The notes below the pieces were generated by a model. The model searched no databases, was not told where the DNA came from, and saw only the letters and a program-made list of their open reading frames with translations. The translations under genes and the position numbers were made by a program. A stretch of 64,000 bases of DNA from an uncultured Clostridia bacterium (GTDB lineage Bacteria > Bacillota > Clostridia > TANB77 > CAG-508), in contig CAKPNJ010000002.1 of assembly GCA_934168365.1 (NCBI GenBank), forward strand, positions 62,001 through 126,000, in the 5' to 3' direction. Positions 35,812 through 43,529 of the stretch are shown piece by piece (within the stretch, counting starts at the first letter, position 1; every line of letters begins with the position of its first letter).

Positions 35812-35843
35812 AAAACTTACGAACAATTAAATTCGTAAGTTTT
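35812..35843. terminator. Bidirectional terminator between NUDIX gene and tRNA-Gly
   Basis: A 12-bp perfect stem (AAAACTTACGAA / TTCGTAAGTTTT) with an 8-nt loop has U tracts on both strands, so it serves the NUDIX gene and the tRNA gene. Confidence 0.88.
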
Positions 35844-35847
35844 TTTG

Positions 35848-35921
<74 letters not shown>

Positions 35922-36034
35922 ATTTCATATGAACAAGTATTATTATAAATGTTATATTATATTTTGTCAAGAACTTTTATGAATTTTTTTGTTTTTTTTG
36001 AATAAATTTTATAAATAGAATTGGAGATTTGTTT

Positions 36035-36848
36035 ATGAAATTTATTCTAGATGTTATTAAAGGTGTTTTTATTGGCAGTGGTGCTATCCTTCCTGGTATT
36101 AGTAGTGGTGTGTTCTGTGTTATTTTTGGTATTTATGAAAAACTAGTTGATAGCGTATTAAATATATTTAAAGATTTTAAAAAGAATTTTGCTTTTCTAT
36201 TTCCTATTGCACTTGGCGGAATTATTGGAGTATTGCTTGTTAGTAAATTATTAAAATTTTTATTTGCCACATACCCTATGCCTACTAACTTTTGCTTTAT
36301 TGGCTTGATTATTGGAAGTATGCCAATTCTATTTAAAAAGGCAAATAACAAGTCTGGTTTTAGATTGCACTATTTGCTATATTTCTTGTTTACTTTTTTA
36401 ATAGGAGTATTATCAATTAGATTAGAACACATTTTACCTCAACTTATAAATTTAGAGCTTGGCTCTAATTACTTTTTCTATTTAATATTAGCTGGGCTTT
36501 TGATGTCTGCAGGAGTGGTTATTCCTGGTGTAAGTAGTAGCGTAATTTTAATGACATTAGGTGTGTATACTACATATCTTTCGGCTGTTGCAAATATTGA
36601 CTTAAGTATTTTATTTCCTATTGGAATTGGACTTTTTATTGGTAGTATTTTATTTTTAAAACTCATACAATTTTTGTTTAGTAAATACTATGTTCAAACT
36701 TTTTATGGAATAATTGGATTTGTACTAGGTTCTGTATTAGTTTTATACCCACGGTTTCACCTTTAATTTAGAAGGTTTTATTTCTTTACTTTTATTTGCT
36801 ATTGGTTTCTGGCTAAGCTTACAATTAGAAAAGAAAGAAAGCTCCTAA
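36035..36848 (+). CDS. DUF368 membrane protein, interrupted by +1 frameshift at CGG
   Basis: DUF368 proteins are polytopic membrane proteins of the DedA-unrelated family proposed to act as polyprenyl-phosphate flippases. The first frame runs from the ATG at 36035 (GGAG 9 nt upstream) and shows the duplicated family motifs ILPGISSGV (~residues 18-26) and VIPGVSSSV (~160-168). At 36749-36755 the sequence is CCA-CGG-T; in frame it soon hits TAA at 36764-36766. Skipping the C of CGG gives Pro-Gly followed by FTFNLEGFISLLLF and a final membrane helix, ending at TAA 36846-36848, which is how the family normally ends. Real mutation, sequencing error or recoding are the options. Confidence 0.85.
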
Positions 36849-36860
36849 GCTTTCTTTCTT
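36831..36860. terminator. Bidirectional hairpin at convergent gene ends
   Basis: A 13-bp stem (AAGAAAGAAAGCT / AGCTTTCTTTCTT) with a 4-nt loop covers the stop codons of both the DUF368 gene (in its shifted frame) and trhP. A CT-rich tract follows on the plus strand. Confidence 0.65.
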
Positions 36861-38083
36861 CTTAAAATCCATCCACCCTCTGCTTTAATTGGTAATTTCA
36901 TTAAAACAGTTTGTTCTGCTTTTCCCGGATTTACAGTTGGTATCTCTTCTTCTGTTTCTGAGTCCCATAAATTTTCTATCTTAAAGCTTACAGGCTCTAT
37001 TTTTCCAGGTATTAAAATTTCCATTGTATCTCCAACAGATAATTTATTTCTAATTTCAATTATGTATTTATCTCCATTTTCATTTAACACTTTTCCGCCA
37101 AATTCATAATTTGGATTATACTGTTTGCCATCATATTCTTGGAAGTCTTTGTTATTTCTATCATTGAAATAGAATGTTGTTAATCCTCTTGTTTTTGTCT
37201 TTTCTAATTCACTTAAATATTTTGTATAATCATAATGTTCTGGATCATTTATATAGTCATCAATTGCATTTCTATAAGCATTTACTACAGATGCCAAATA
37301 ATATTCTGTTTTTAATCTACCCTCTATCTTTAAGCTATCTACTCCCATATCAATTATTTCAGGCACTTCTTTAATTAAACACAAATCTTTTGATGAAAAT
37401 ATATATGTACCATTTTCATCATATTCAACTGGCATTAAGTTTCCAGGCTTGTTATGTTCTTCAACATATACATTATATGCCCATCTACAACTTTGGGCAC
37501 AATCTCCAAGATTTGCACTTCTACTAGCCAAGAAATCACTTAAGAAACATCTTCCTGAATATCCAAAACAAATAGCTCCATGCACAAATATTTCTGTTGT
37601 TAAATCTTTTGGAGTGTTATTTATAATATCTCTTACTTGTTCTTTATTTAACTCTCTACCTAAAATAACTCTTTTAGCTCCATTTTTATACCAAAAGTTT
37701 GCACTATGATAACTAACAGTGTTTGCTTGTGTACTTACATGTATCTCAACATCAGGTGCATATTGTTTTAATATTTCCATTACACCACCATCAGAAGCTA
37801 TAATAGCGTCTACTTTTAGGTCATTTAACATTTTAGCTTGTTCTTTTATTTCCTCATAATAACTATCCCAAGCATAAATATTTATAGCAGCATAAACCTT
37901 TTTTCCTATACTATGTGCATATTTAATTGTTTTAGCTAAATCGTCATTATCAACTTCTGCTCTGCTTCTTAATGAAAGAGCACCTGTACCACAGTAAACT
38001 GCATCTGCTCCATATAAGAATGCTGTTTTGGCTTTTTCAAAAGATCCTGCTGGTGCTAATAATTCTGGTTTTATTTTATTCAT
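36845..38083 (-). CDS. trhP: U32 peptidase-family tRNA hydroxylation protein (TrhP/YrrO-like)
   Basis: U32 proteins of this type take part in 5-hydroxyuridine formation at tRNA position 34, with prephenate as cofactor source. The 412-aa protein has the family signature around CFGYSGRCFLSDF (~residues 172-184) and the iron-sulfur-type cysteines in GDCAQSCRW (~193-201), and an N-terminal PAGSFEKAKTAFLYGADAVY. Length suits TrhP rather than the longer RlhA. The methyltransferase that completes the modification, TrmR, lies 0.8 kb away on the same strand with one oppositely oriented gene between. The start follows AATGAGGAAATAAA. Confidence 0.88.
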   Translation of the reverse strand: MNKIKPELLAPAGSFEKAKTAFLYGADAVYCGTGALSLRSRAEVDNDDLAKTIKYAHSIGKKVYAAINIYAWDSYYEEIKEQAKMLNDLKVDAIIASDGGVMEILKQYAPDVEIHVSTQANTVSYHSANFWYKNGAKRVILGRELNKEQVRDIINNTPKDLTTEIFVHGAICFGYSGRCFLSDFLASRSANLGDCAQSCRWAYNVYVEEHNKPGNLMPVEYDENGTYIFSSKDLCLIKEVPEIIDMGVDSLKIEGRLKTEYYLASVVNAYRNAIDDYINDPEHYDYTKYLSELEKTKTRGLTTFYFNDRNNKDFQEYDGKQYNPNYEFGGKVLNENGDKYIIEIRNKLSVGDTMEILIPGKIEPVSFKIENLWDSETEEEIPTVNPGKAEQTVLMKLPIKAEGGWILRRKKA

Positions 38084-38119
38084 TTTATTTCCTCATTTCT
38101 AATTAAAAATCCATATATA

Positions 38120-38148
38120 ATTATACAATATTTGTCATATTTTGTCCA
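38120..38148 (-). promoter_or_regulatory. Probable promoter of trhP
   Basis: On the minus strand TGGACA (38143-38148) and TATAAT (38120-38125) are spaced 17 nt apart, 36 nt before the trhP start. It begins just past the terminator of the candidate small RNA. Confidence 0.6.
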
Positions 38149-38150
38149 CA

Positions 38151-38237
38151 AAAAATCCTACGAATTTGCGCTTCGTAGGATTTTTTTCTTGATTTTTTCA
38201 ATAAGTTTTTATTAAGAAAAATTGCTTTTCTTAGTAT
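38151..38237 (-). ncRNA. Candidate small RNA or trhP leader ending in a terminator
   Basis: The minus strand of this gap would give a ~85-nt transcript. It has a 5' hairpin AAGAAAAGCAATTTTTCTT, an A-rich middle, and a strong terminator with stem AAAAATCCTACGAA/TTCGTAGGATTTTT. A good promoter lies just upstream (38244-38272). There is no open reading frame of note. The stem is perfect and would also terminate plus-strand transcription. Confidence 0.5.
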
Positions 38238-38243
38238 ATATTT

Positions 38244-38272
38244 ATATTACACCAAAAGTTAAAATATGTCAA
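38244..38272 (-). promoter_or_regulatory. Promoter of the candidate small RNA
   Basis: On the minus strand TTGACA (38267-38272, perfect) and TAATAT (38244-38249) are spaced exactly 17 nt apart. The predicted start is near 38237. Confidence 0.6.
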
Positions 38273-38339
38273 TAATTTTGCTTTACTTTTTCATTAAAAT
38301 TTGATAATATATTACTAGTTTTAAGTAGGAGATTTTTAT

Positions 38340-38888
38340 ATGGAAACTGTTTCAAAAAAGAAAGTGAAATTAAATAGAATTCAATTACTTATTTTGTATT
38401 TCTTTTTATTTGCATTTTTAGGCTGGGTTATGGAAACTTTGTATGCTATATATAACTTAGGTCATTTTGTAAAAAGAGGGTTCCTATATGGTCCTATTTG
38501 CCCTATATATGGATATGGAGCTTTAATGCTTATTATATTTTTTAATAAATACCAAAAACATAATTTTAAACTTTTTATATATTCTGCAGTTGTTTTCTCT
38601 GCCTTTGAATATTTTGTAAGCTACATTTTAGACGCAATGTTCGCAATGCACTGGTGGGATTATACAAATGAATTTTTCAACTTAAATGGACGTATTAGTA
38701 TTTTTTATTCATTTGCTTGGGGTATTATTGCAATATTATTTATAAATCACGTATACCCATTTTTCAAAAAGCATGTGAATATTATACTTTCTAAAATTCC
38801 ATACATTTTACAGATTATTTTAGTCTACTCATTTTCAGTCATGTTAGTAGTCGATACAATTGCTTCTTGTGTAAGATATTTAAATTAA
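38340..38888 (+). CDS. CmpB-like putative ABC transporter permease (PF06541 type)
   Basis: This 182-aa membrane protein has about five hydrophobic segments. It shows the conserved motifs of the so-called ABC_trans_CmpB family: LFAFLGWVMETLYAIYNLGHFVKRGFLYGPICPIYGYGALM near the N-terminus (I cite the WVMETLY and RGFLYGPICPIYGYG parts as diagnostic) and a central DAMFAMHWWDY block. Despite the family name no ATPase or other transporter part is nearby, and a transport role is not established. The ATG follows AGTAGGAGATTTTTAT. Confidence 0.8.
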   Translation: METVSKKKVKLNRIQLLILYFFLFAFLGWVMETLYAIYNLGHFVKRGFLYGPICPIYGYGALMLIIFFNKYQKHNFKLFIYSAVVFSAFEYFVSYILDAMFAMHWWDYTNEFFNLNGRISIFYSFAWGIIAILFINHVYPFFKKHVNIILSKIPYILQIILVYSFSVMLVVDTIASCVRYLN

Positions 38889-38913
38889 AAGGTAACCTTA
38901 ATTGGTTACCTTT
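38888..38913. terminator. Bidirectional terminator between CmpB-like gene and trmR
   Basis: A 10-bp perfect stem (AAAGGTAACC / GGTTACCTTT) with a 6-nt loop lies between convergent genes and overlaps both 3' ends. Confidence 0.75.
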
Positions 38914-39488
38914 GATATTGCAAGTCCGTCTCCTACTTCTAATATTTTTGTTTCTAATTTATCATTATTAGTAATCTCGGCAATATATTCTCTTAAATTT
39001 CTAACTGCAGTTCTTTGTTTGTGTTTATTGTAATCACTCATAACATATCCTTTATATAACACATTATCTGCAATTATTACTCCCCCTTGTCTTATCATTC
39101 TCAAAGCTTGATTCAAAAAGAATGGATATTTTCCCTTTGCAGCATCTATAAATACAACATCATATTCATCATTTAAAGTTGGTAAAATTTCTACTGCGTC
39201 GCCTTCATATATATTTATTTTATCTTCTACCTCTGCCTTTTTTACATTTTCTCTTGCTTCTTTTACTCTTTCTGTATCTCTTTCAATTGTATCTATTTTG
39301 CCATTTTCTTGCAAATATTCTGAAAAGCAGATGGCTGAATAGCCAACTGCTGTCCCTATTTCCAATATTTTATTTGGTTTAATTTCAGTTAAGATTTTAG
39401 CAACAACTTCTAAAGTATCATCCATTATAATTGGTACTTTATCTTCTAGTGCTTTTTTCTTAATTTTTTCTAATTCAACGCTATTCAT
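38898..39488 (-). CDS. trmR: O-methyltransferase, TrmR-like (tRNA 5-hydroxyuridine methyltransferase)
   Basis: TrmR methylates 5-hydroxyuridine at tRNA position 34 to 5-methoxyuridine using SAM. The 196-aa class I methyltransferase has the SAM motif LEIGTAVGYSAICF (~residues 40-53), an acidic loop IERD, GDAVEILP, and the metal-binding VVFIDAAKGKYPFF (~108-121) and DNVLYKGYV segments of the COMT-like family. Placement near a trhP-type gene supports the TrmR reading, although the general O-methyltransferase family is broader. It starts 9 nt after the typA stop and is probably co-transcribed with it. Confidence 0.82.
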   Translation of the reverse strand: MNSVELEKIKKKALEDKVPIIMDDTLEVVAKILTEIKPNKILEIGTAVGYSAICFSEYLQENGKIDTIERDTERVKEARENVKKAEVEDKINIYEGDAVEILPTLNDEYDVVFIDAAKGKYPFFLNQALRMIRQGGVIIADNVLYKGYVMSDYNKHKQRTAVRNLREYIAEITNNDKLETKILEVGDGLAISKVTN

Positions 39489-39496
39489 ATTTTCCT

Positions 39497-41320
39497 CTAC
39501 TCTGCTGTAGCTCTTCTTGCCATTCTTTCTCTATCTTTATTATTTAATATTTTCTTTCTTAGACGAATATTTTTTGGCGTTACTTCAACCAATTCATCTT
39601 CTGCAATAAATTCAATAGCTTTTTCTAATGACATTTGTACTGGTGGTACTAAACGAAGTGCATCATCAGAACCTGAAGCTCTAGTATTTGTTAAGTGTTT
39701 TTCTTTACATACATTTATAGATATGTCTTCATTTCTAGAGTTTATACCAACTATCATTCCCTCATACACCTCAACACCTGCACCAATTAATAGTTCTCCT
39801 CTTTCTTGTGCATTGTATAGTCCATAAGTAATTGATATTCCTGGTTCAAATGCTACTAAAACTCCTCTTGTTCTTGCTTGAATTTCACCTTTATATGGCT
39901 CATAATTATCAAATATGCTGTTCATAGTTCCTTCACCTTTTGTATCAGTTAAGAACTCTGTACGATATCCAATTAAACCTCTTGCTGGAATTCTAAATTC
40001 TATTTTAGTATGTCCTGCTTCAGCTGGTTCCATGTTTGCCATTTCAGCTTTTCTTCTACCTAATTTTTCAATAACATTTCCTATACAATCATCTGGTACA
40101 TTTACAACCAATCTTTCCATTGGTTCACATTTTACGCCATCAATTTCTTTAAATATAACTTTTGGACGAGATACTAAAAGTTCAAATCCTTCTCTTCTCA
40201 TTGTTTCTATTAATACTGACAAGTGTAATTCTCCACGTCCACATACTTCAAAACTATCTGGTGTGTCTGTTTCTTTTACACGTAAACTTACATTTCTTTC
40301 AAGTTCTTTAAATAGTCTATCACGAATATGTCTTGATGTAACAAATTGTCCCTCTTTACCTGCTAAAGGTCCATTGTTAACACTAAATGTCATAGATACT
40401 GTTGGTTCATCAATATCAACAAAATCGATTTTTTCTGGATTATTTATATCACAAACAGTTTCTCCAATGTTGATATCACCAATACCTGAAATACATACTA
40501 TATCTCCAGCACCAACTTCTTCAACCTCTGTTCTTTTTAGACCTTGATAAGTAAATAATTTAGCAATTTTTCCTTGTGTTACTTTGTCATCTTTTTTACA
40601 AACTGCAACACTTTGTCCTGCTTTAATTGTTCCACGTTCTACTCTACCAACTGCTAGTCTTCCTAAATAATCATCATAGTCAATATTAGAAACTAATAAT
40701 TGCATTGTTCCTTCTTGCTCACATGCTGGTGGATTTATATTTTTGATAATTGTGTCAAAAATGCATGTTACATTATCACTTTCATCTGTTAGATTCATTT
40801 TAGCTATTCCATTTTTGGCAGATGCATATACAACTGGGAAATCTAGTTGTTCATCATTTGCATTTAATTCAATAAATAACTCTAAAACTTTATCAACAAC
40901 TTTTAGTGGATCTGCACCTGGTCTATCTATTTTGTTTATAACAACAATTGGTTTTAAATTTAATGCTAAAGATTTCTTTAAAACTTCTCTAGTTTGAGGC
41001 ATTGGTCCTTCAAAGGCATCAACTAATAAAAGTACACCGTCTACCATTTTAAGTACACGTTCTACTTCTCCTCCAAAATCAGCATGGCCGGGCGTATCTA
41101 CTATATTTATTTTTATCCCATTATACATAACTGATGTATTTTTAGAAAGAATTGTAATTCCTCTTTCTTTTTCAATATCTCCTGAGTCCATTACTCTTTC
41201 AGCTACTTGCTCATTTTCTCTAAACACATGGCTTTGTCTTAAAAGAGCATCAACTAGTGTAGTTTTTCCATGATCTACGTGTGCAATTATTGCTATGTTT
41301 CTAATATTTTGATTATTCAT
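39497..41320 (-). CDS. typA: Ribosome-associated GTPase TypA/BipA
   Basis: TypA is an EF-G-like translational GTPase needed for ribosome assembly and stress or cold growth. The 607-aa protein has all G motifs: AHVDHGKTT (G1, ~residues 13-21), ERGITI (G2), DTPGHADF (G3) and NKIDRPGA (G4). The elongation-factor domains follow and then the BipA-specific C-terminal domain (SRNEDISINVCKEKHLTN). Length is standard. It has a clean ATG start after ATAGGGGTAATAAAAA. It heads a unit with trmR. Confidence 0.97.
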   Translation of the reverse strand: MNNQNIRNIAIIAHVDHGKTTLVDALLRQSHVFRENEQVAERVMDSGDIEKERGITILSKNTSVMYNGIKINIVDTPGHADFGGEVERVLKMVDGVLLLVDAFEGPMPQTREVLKKSLALNLKPIVVINKIDRPGADPLKVVDKVLELFIELNANDEQLDFPVVYASAKNGIAKMNLTDESDNVTCIFDTIIKNINPPACEQEGTMQLLVSNIDYDDYLGRLAVGRVERGTIKAGQSVAVCKKDDKVTQGKIAKLFTYQGLKRTEVEEVGAGDIVCISGIGDINIGETVCDINNPEKIDFVDIDEPTVSMTFSVNNGPLAGKEGQFVTSRHIRDRLFKELERNVSLRVKETDTPDSFEVCGRGELHLSVLIETMRREGFELLVSRPKVIFKEIDGVKCEPMERLVVNVPDDCIGNVIEKLGRRKAEMANMEPAEAGHTKIEFRIPARGLIGYRTEFLTDTKGEGTMNSIFDNYEPYKGEIQARTRGVLVAFEPGISITYGLYNAQERGELLIGAGVEVYEGMIVGINSRNEDISINVCKEKHLTNTRASGSDDALRLVPPVQMSLEKAIEFIAEDELVEVTPKNIRLRKKILNNKDRERMARRATAE

Positions 41321-41401
41321 TTTTTATTACCCCTATCTCTATTTTTTAGTTCAACATTTCAATTATACTCTAGTAGCGAACATTTGTCAACATAATATCG
41401 A

Positions 41402-41866
41402 TTAAATATATATACATTTGTGTTCTTCACGCTCAATGAATTTTACCAAACTATTAAATCTTATCGCCAAAGTTTTAGTATTTCCATCTGGATGGAATAA
41501 AAGAATTTTATCTCTTAACTTGCTATCAATTATTAGTTTTACTTGATTATCAAAATCATTAACTATTGCAAATGGTGTAACTCTTCTATCTCTTATTCTA
41601 AAAACTCCTAGTAAATCAAGTTCAGTTGCAAAGCTTAAAGGTAATAATCTCAATTTTTGCGCTAAAGTTTTTAAATTTAAGGTTTTACTTTCTTCAAATA
41701 CCAATAAAAAGTAATTTCCTTTTTGATCTTTAACAAAATAATTATTACATTCTGTTCCATTTAATTTATCTTTTATAACTTTTGCATCTTTTCTCGTACA
41801 TACTGGTGGATGCTCCAACAATTTGTATTTTATATTTAATATATTTAAAATCCTGTATATATTCAT
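41402..41866 (-). CDS. PrdX-like prolyl-tRNA deacylase domain protein
   Basis: This 154-aa protein belongs to the YbaK/ProX branch called prolyl-tRNA synthetase-associated domain (PrdX). It edits Ala-tRNAPro in trans. Family elements are YKLLEHPPVCT, the NYFVKDQKGNYFLLVFEE core with the conserved Lys, the RVTPFAIVND motif (usually GSVTPFGL.ND) and FHPDGNTKTLAI near the C-terminus. The GSV of the motif is here DRR, a small deviation. Together with the YbaK protein at 26795-27268 this window holds two trans-editing enzymes. The ATG follows AGAGGGGAACAT. Confidence 0.82.
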   Translation of the reverse strand: MNIYRILNILNIKYKLLEHPPVCTRKDAKVIKDKLNGTECNNYFVKDQKGNYFLLVFEESKTLNLKTLAQKLRLLPLSFATELDLLGVFRIRDRRVTPFAIVNDFDNQVKLIIDSKLRDKILLFHPDGNTKTLAIRFNSLVKFIEREEHKCIYI

Positions 41867-41889
41867 GTTCCCCTCTTCTTCATATATAG

Positions 41890-42468
41890 CTACTTTTCTA
41901 GCATTATAATATTATCCATTATTTCTTTGCTTACTTTTTCTAAAACTTCTTTTTCCGGTTTGCTAGTTTTATATTCACTAAAATCTAAAGGTTTTCCATA
42001 ATATATAGTTACTTTATGAAATGGCTTCATTTCTCCAGAAATATTTACTGGAATTACTGGAACTCCAGTTCTTAATGTCATAAATGCTGCACCATTTTGT
42101 GCTCTACCATTTTTAGCCATTCCTTTTCTTGTTCCTTCTGGAAATAGCATCAGTATTTCTCCATCTTTTAATACTTTTAAAGAATGCTTCATAGAGTCTA
42201 AGTCCATTTTTCCTCTTTTAACAGGAAATACAAGGCACTTATCTCCTAACCAATATATAAACTTATTTTTAAATAGTTCTTCTTTTGCCATAACATGCAT
42301 CTTTCGTTTAGTGGAAGAAACTAAAATTGGTGCATCCCAATTGGATTGGTGATTAGCACACATAATATATGCTCCTTCTTTTGGAACATTTTCCTTTCCC
42401 ACTAATTTTACTCTAAATACAATTACTGAAAATATATGTACTAAAAATACTATTACACTTCTAAGCAT
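41890..42468 (-). CDS. plsC: 1-acyl-sn-glycerol-3-phosphate acyltransferase
   Basis: PlsC adds the second acyl chain to form phosphatidic acid at the membrane. The 192-aa protein has an N-terminal hydrophobic segment (~residues 1-20) and the four family blocks. These include the catalytic NHQSNWD (HX4D, ~residues 38-44) and the substrate-binding FPEGTRKG (~113-120). The PVIPVN block follows. Length and layout are typical of the short clostridial enzymes. The start follows GAAGGAGAAATATA. It lies 24 nt upstream of the PrdX-like gene on the same strand. Confidence 0.92.
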   Translation of the reverse strand: MLRSVIVFLVHIFSVIVFRVKLVGKENVPKEGAYIMCANHQSNWDAPILVSSTKRKMHVMAKEELFKNKFIYWLGDKCLVFPVKRGKMDLDSMKHSLKVLKDGEILMLFPEGTRKGMAKNGRAQNGAAFMTLRTGVPVIPVNISGEMKPFHKVTIYYGKPLDFSEYKTSKPEKEVLEKVSKEIMDNIIMLEK

Positions 42469-42627
42469 TTATATTTCTCCTTCAAATACAACTTAAAGGA
42501 ATGCGAATTTGCACTCCTTTAAAATTATATATCATATTTACTTTTTTGTCTATTAATTACAATATTTTTTGTTTATTTTATTTCAAGCTTTGTGTCTCAC
42601 TCTCTATAAGTGTTTCCACATTTTCTT

Positions 42628-42689
42628 AAGGACTTTTTGTAATTTCTTACACATTTTCCAAAGGACTTTTCTGTATTCTTACACATTTT
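42628..42689. repeat. Two imperfect direct repeats downstream of hicAB
   Basis: Two ~31-nt copies beginning AAGGACTTTT and ending TTCTTACACATTTT lie in tandem in the 230-nt gap between plsC and hicB. A weak hairpin (AAAGGA/TCCTTT) lies nearer plsC. I see no gene in the gap. Confidence 0.55.
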
Positions 42690-42700
42690 ATAAATGAGTT

Positions 42701-43111
42701 TTAATTTCTACTGTTTTTTAATACTTTCTCCATTAATGCATCTTGCAGTGTTTTTGAAAAGTTAATATTTAATTTTTCTGCTCTTTCATTTAGCCAAAAT
42801 GGTATTGTAAGATTTTTCTTTACCGATTTTCTACTTCCATATTTTTGACTATATGCTCCTAAATCAAGCAATAATAAAGTTACAAATCCATTTTCATTTT
42901 CTAGTTTTATATCCTTTATATCACTTGCTTTTGGCACTTCTTCATTATTTTCTACTGATGTTAATAACCAACCTAGCGCAGCATCTTCTGCCATTTGAAT
43001 TGCCTCTTCTAGAGTATCTCCTTGTGTACAGCAACCTAATAAATCTGGAAATTGTACACTAAACCCTCCATCTTTTTCTTTATAAAAACACGCAGGATAA
43101 ACCAATTTCAT
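42701..43111 (-). CDS. hicB: HicB antitoxin
   Basis: HicB neutralises the HicA mRNA interferase and represses the operon. The 136-aa protein has the degenerate RNase H-like N-terminal domain, seen as YPACFYKEKDGGFSVQFPDLLGC (start of the domain) and TLEEAIQMAEDALGW-like helix. A C-terminal DNA-binding domain of the ribbon-helix-helix kind starts near KKNLTIPFWLNERAEK. Its ATG overlaps the TAA of hicA (TAATG) when hicA is read in its shifted frame, the usual coupling for hicAB. Confidence 0.9.
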   Translation of the reverse strand: MKLVYPACFYKEKDGGFSVQFPDLLGCCTQGDTLEEAIQMAEDAALGWLLTSVENNEEVPKASDIKDIKLENENGFVTLLLLDLGAYSQKYGSRKSVKKNLTIPFWLNERAEKLNINFSKTLQDALMEKVLKNSRN

Positions 43112-43303
43112 TAACCTTCCTCCTTAATACCAGCTTGTTTCAATGCTTCATTTAAAGTTCCTTTTTTTATATTTCCTCTATGCTTTGGTATTGTTACTTT
43201 CCCGTGGTTTCGTTTTGTGTTTATACTGTATATGAGAACCCACTGAATCATAGTAATACCATCCATTTTTCTTTAGTATCTTTTCTAGCTCAATAAATGT
43301 CAT
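43111..43303 (-). CDS. hicA: HicA toxin, interrupted by +1 frameshift at CGG
   Basis: HicA is a small double-stranded-RNA-binding-fold ribonuclease. Frame 1 starts at the ATG at 43303 (AAAGGAGCAAT upstream) and reads MTFIELEKILKKNGWYYYD, then the catalytic-histidine region GSHIQYKHKTK. At 43201-43207 the minus strand is CCA-CGG-G; in frame it ends at TAG after eight further residues. Skipping the C gives Pro-Gly then KVTIPKHRGNIKKGTLNEAL and KQAGIKEEG, the normal HicA second half, ending at a TAA that overlaps the hicB ATG. The intact remainder and coupling argue against long-standing decay. Confidence 0.88.
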
Positions 43304-43318
43304 ATTGCTCCTTTCTTA

Positions 43319-43347
43319 ATATTAGCACGTATAATACGTATTATCAA
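43319..43347 (-). promoter_or_regulatory. hicAB promoter with palindromic operator
   Basis: On the minus strand TTGATA (43342-43347) and TAATAT (43319-43324) are spaced 17 nt apart. The spacer contains most of the perfect 14-nt palindrome ATAATACGTATTAT (43331-43344), the probable HicB operator. The remaining ~140 nt of the gap up to the LCP terminator hold nothing else I can recognise. Confidence 0.65.
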
Positions 43348-43484
43348 TAAATTTTTTTTAAGTTTTATTTTTTGTTTGGAAATTTTTTTAGATTTAAAAA
43401 TTAAATGATTTAAATTATGACTATATAATATAGCCATTTGCAGTCATTGTCAAGAAAAATCGTTCGACAAAATTCTACAAAAAC

Positions 43485-43514
43485 AGAAGAGAAATGACCT
43501 AGCATTTCTCTTCT
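43485..43514 (-). terminator. Terminator of the surface polysaccharide locus
   Basis: A 12-bp perfect stem (AGAAGAGAAATG / CATTTCTCTTCT) with a 6-nt loop is followed on the minus strand by GTTTTTGTAG. It lies directly after the last gene of the ~20-kb cluster. Confidence 0.85.
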
Positions 43515-43529
43515 ACTTATCTAGCAATC

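Noticed and set aside
39915..40547. Plus-strand open frame of 210 codons
   Set aside because: It lies entirely antisense to typA and shows no independent features.
42469..42700. CRISPR-like repeats
   Set aside because: Only two imperfect ~31-nt direct copies without spacers exist, and no cas genes are in the window.
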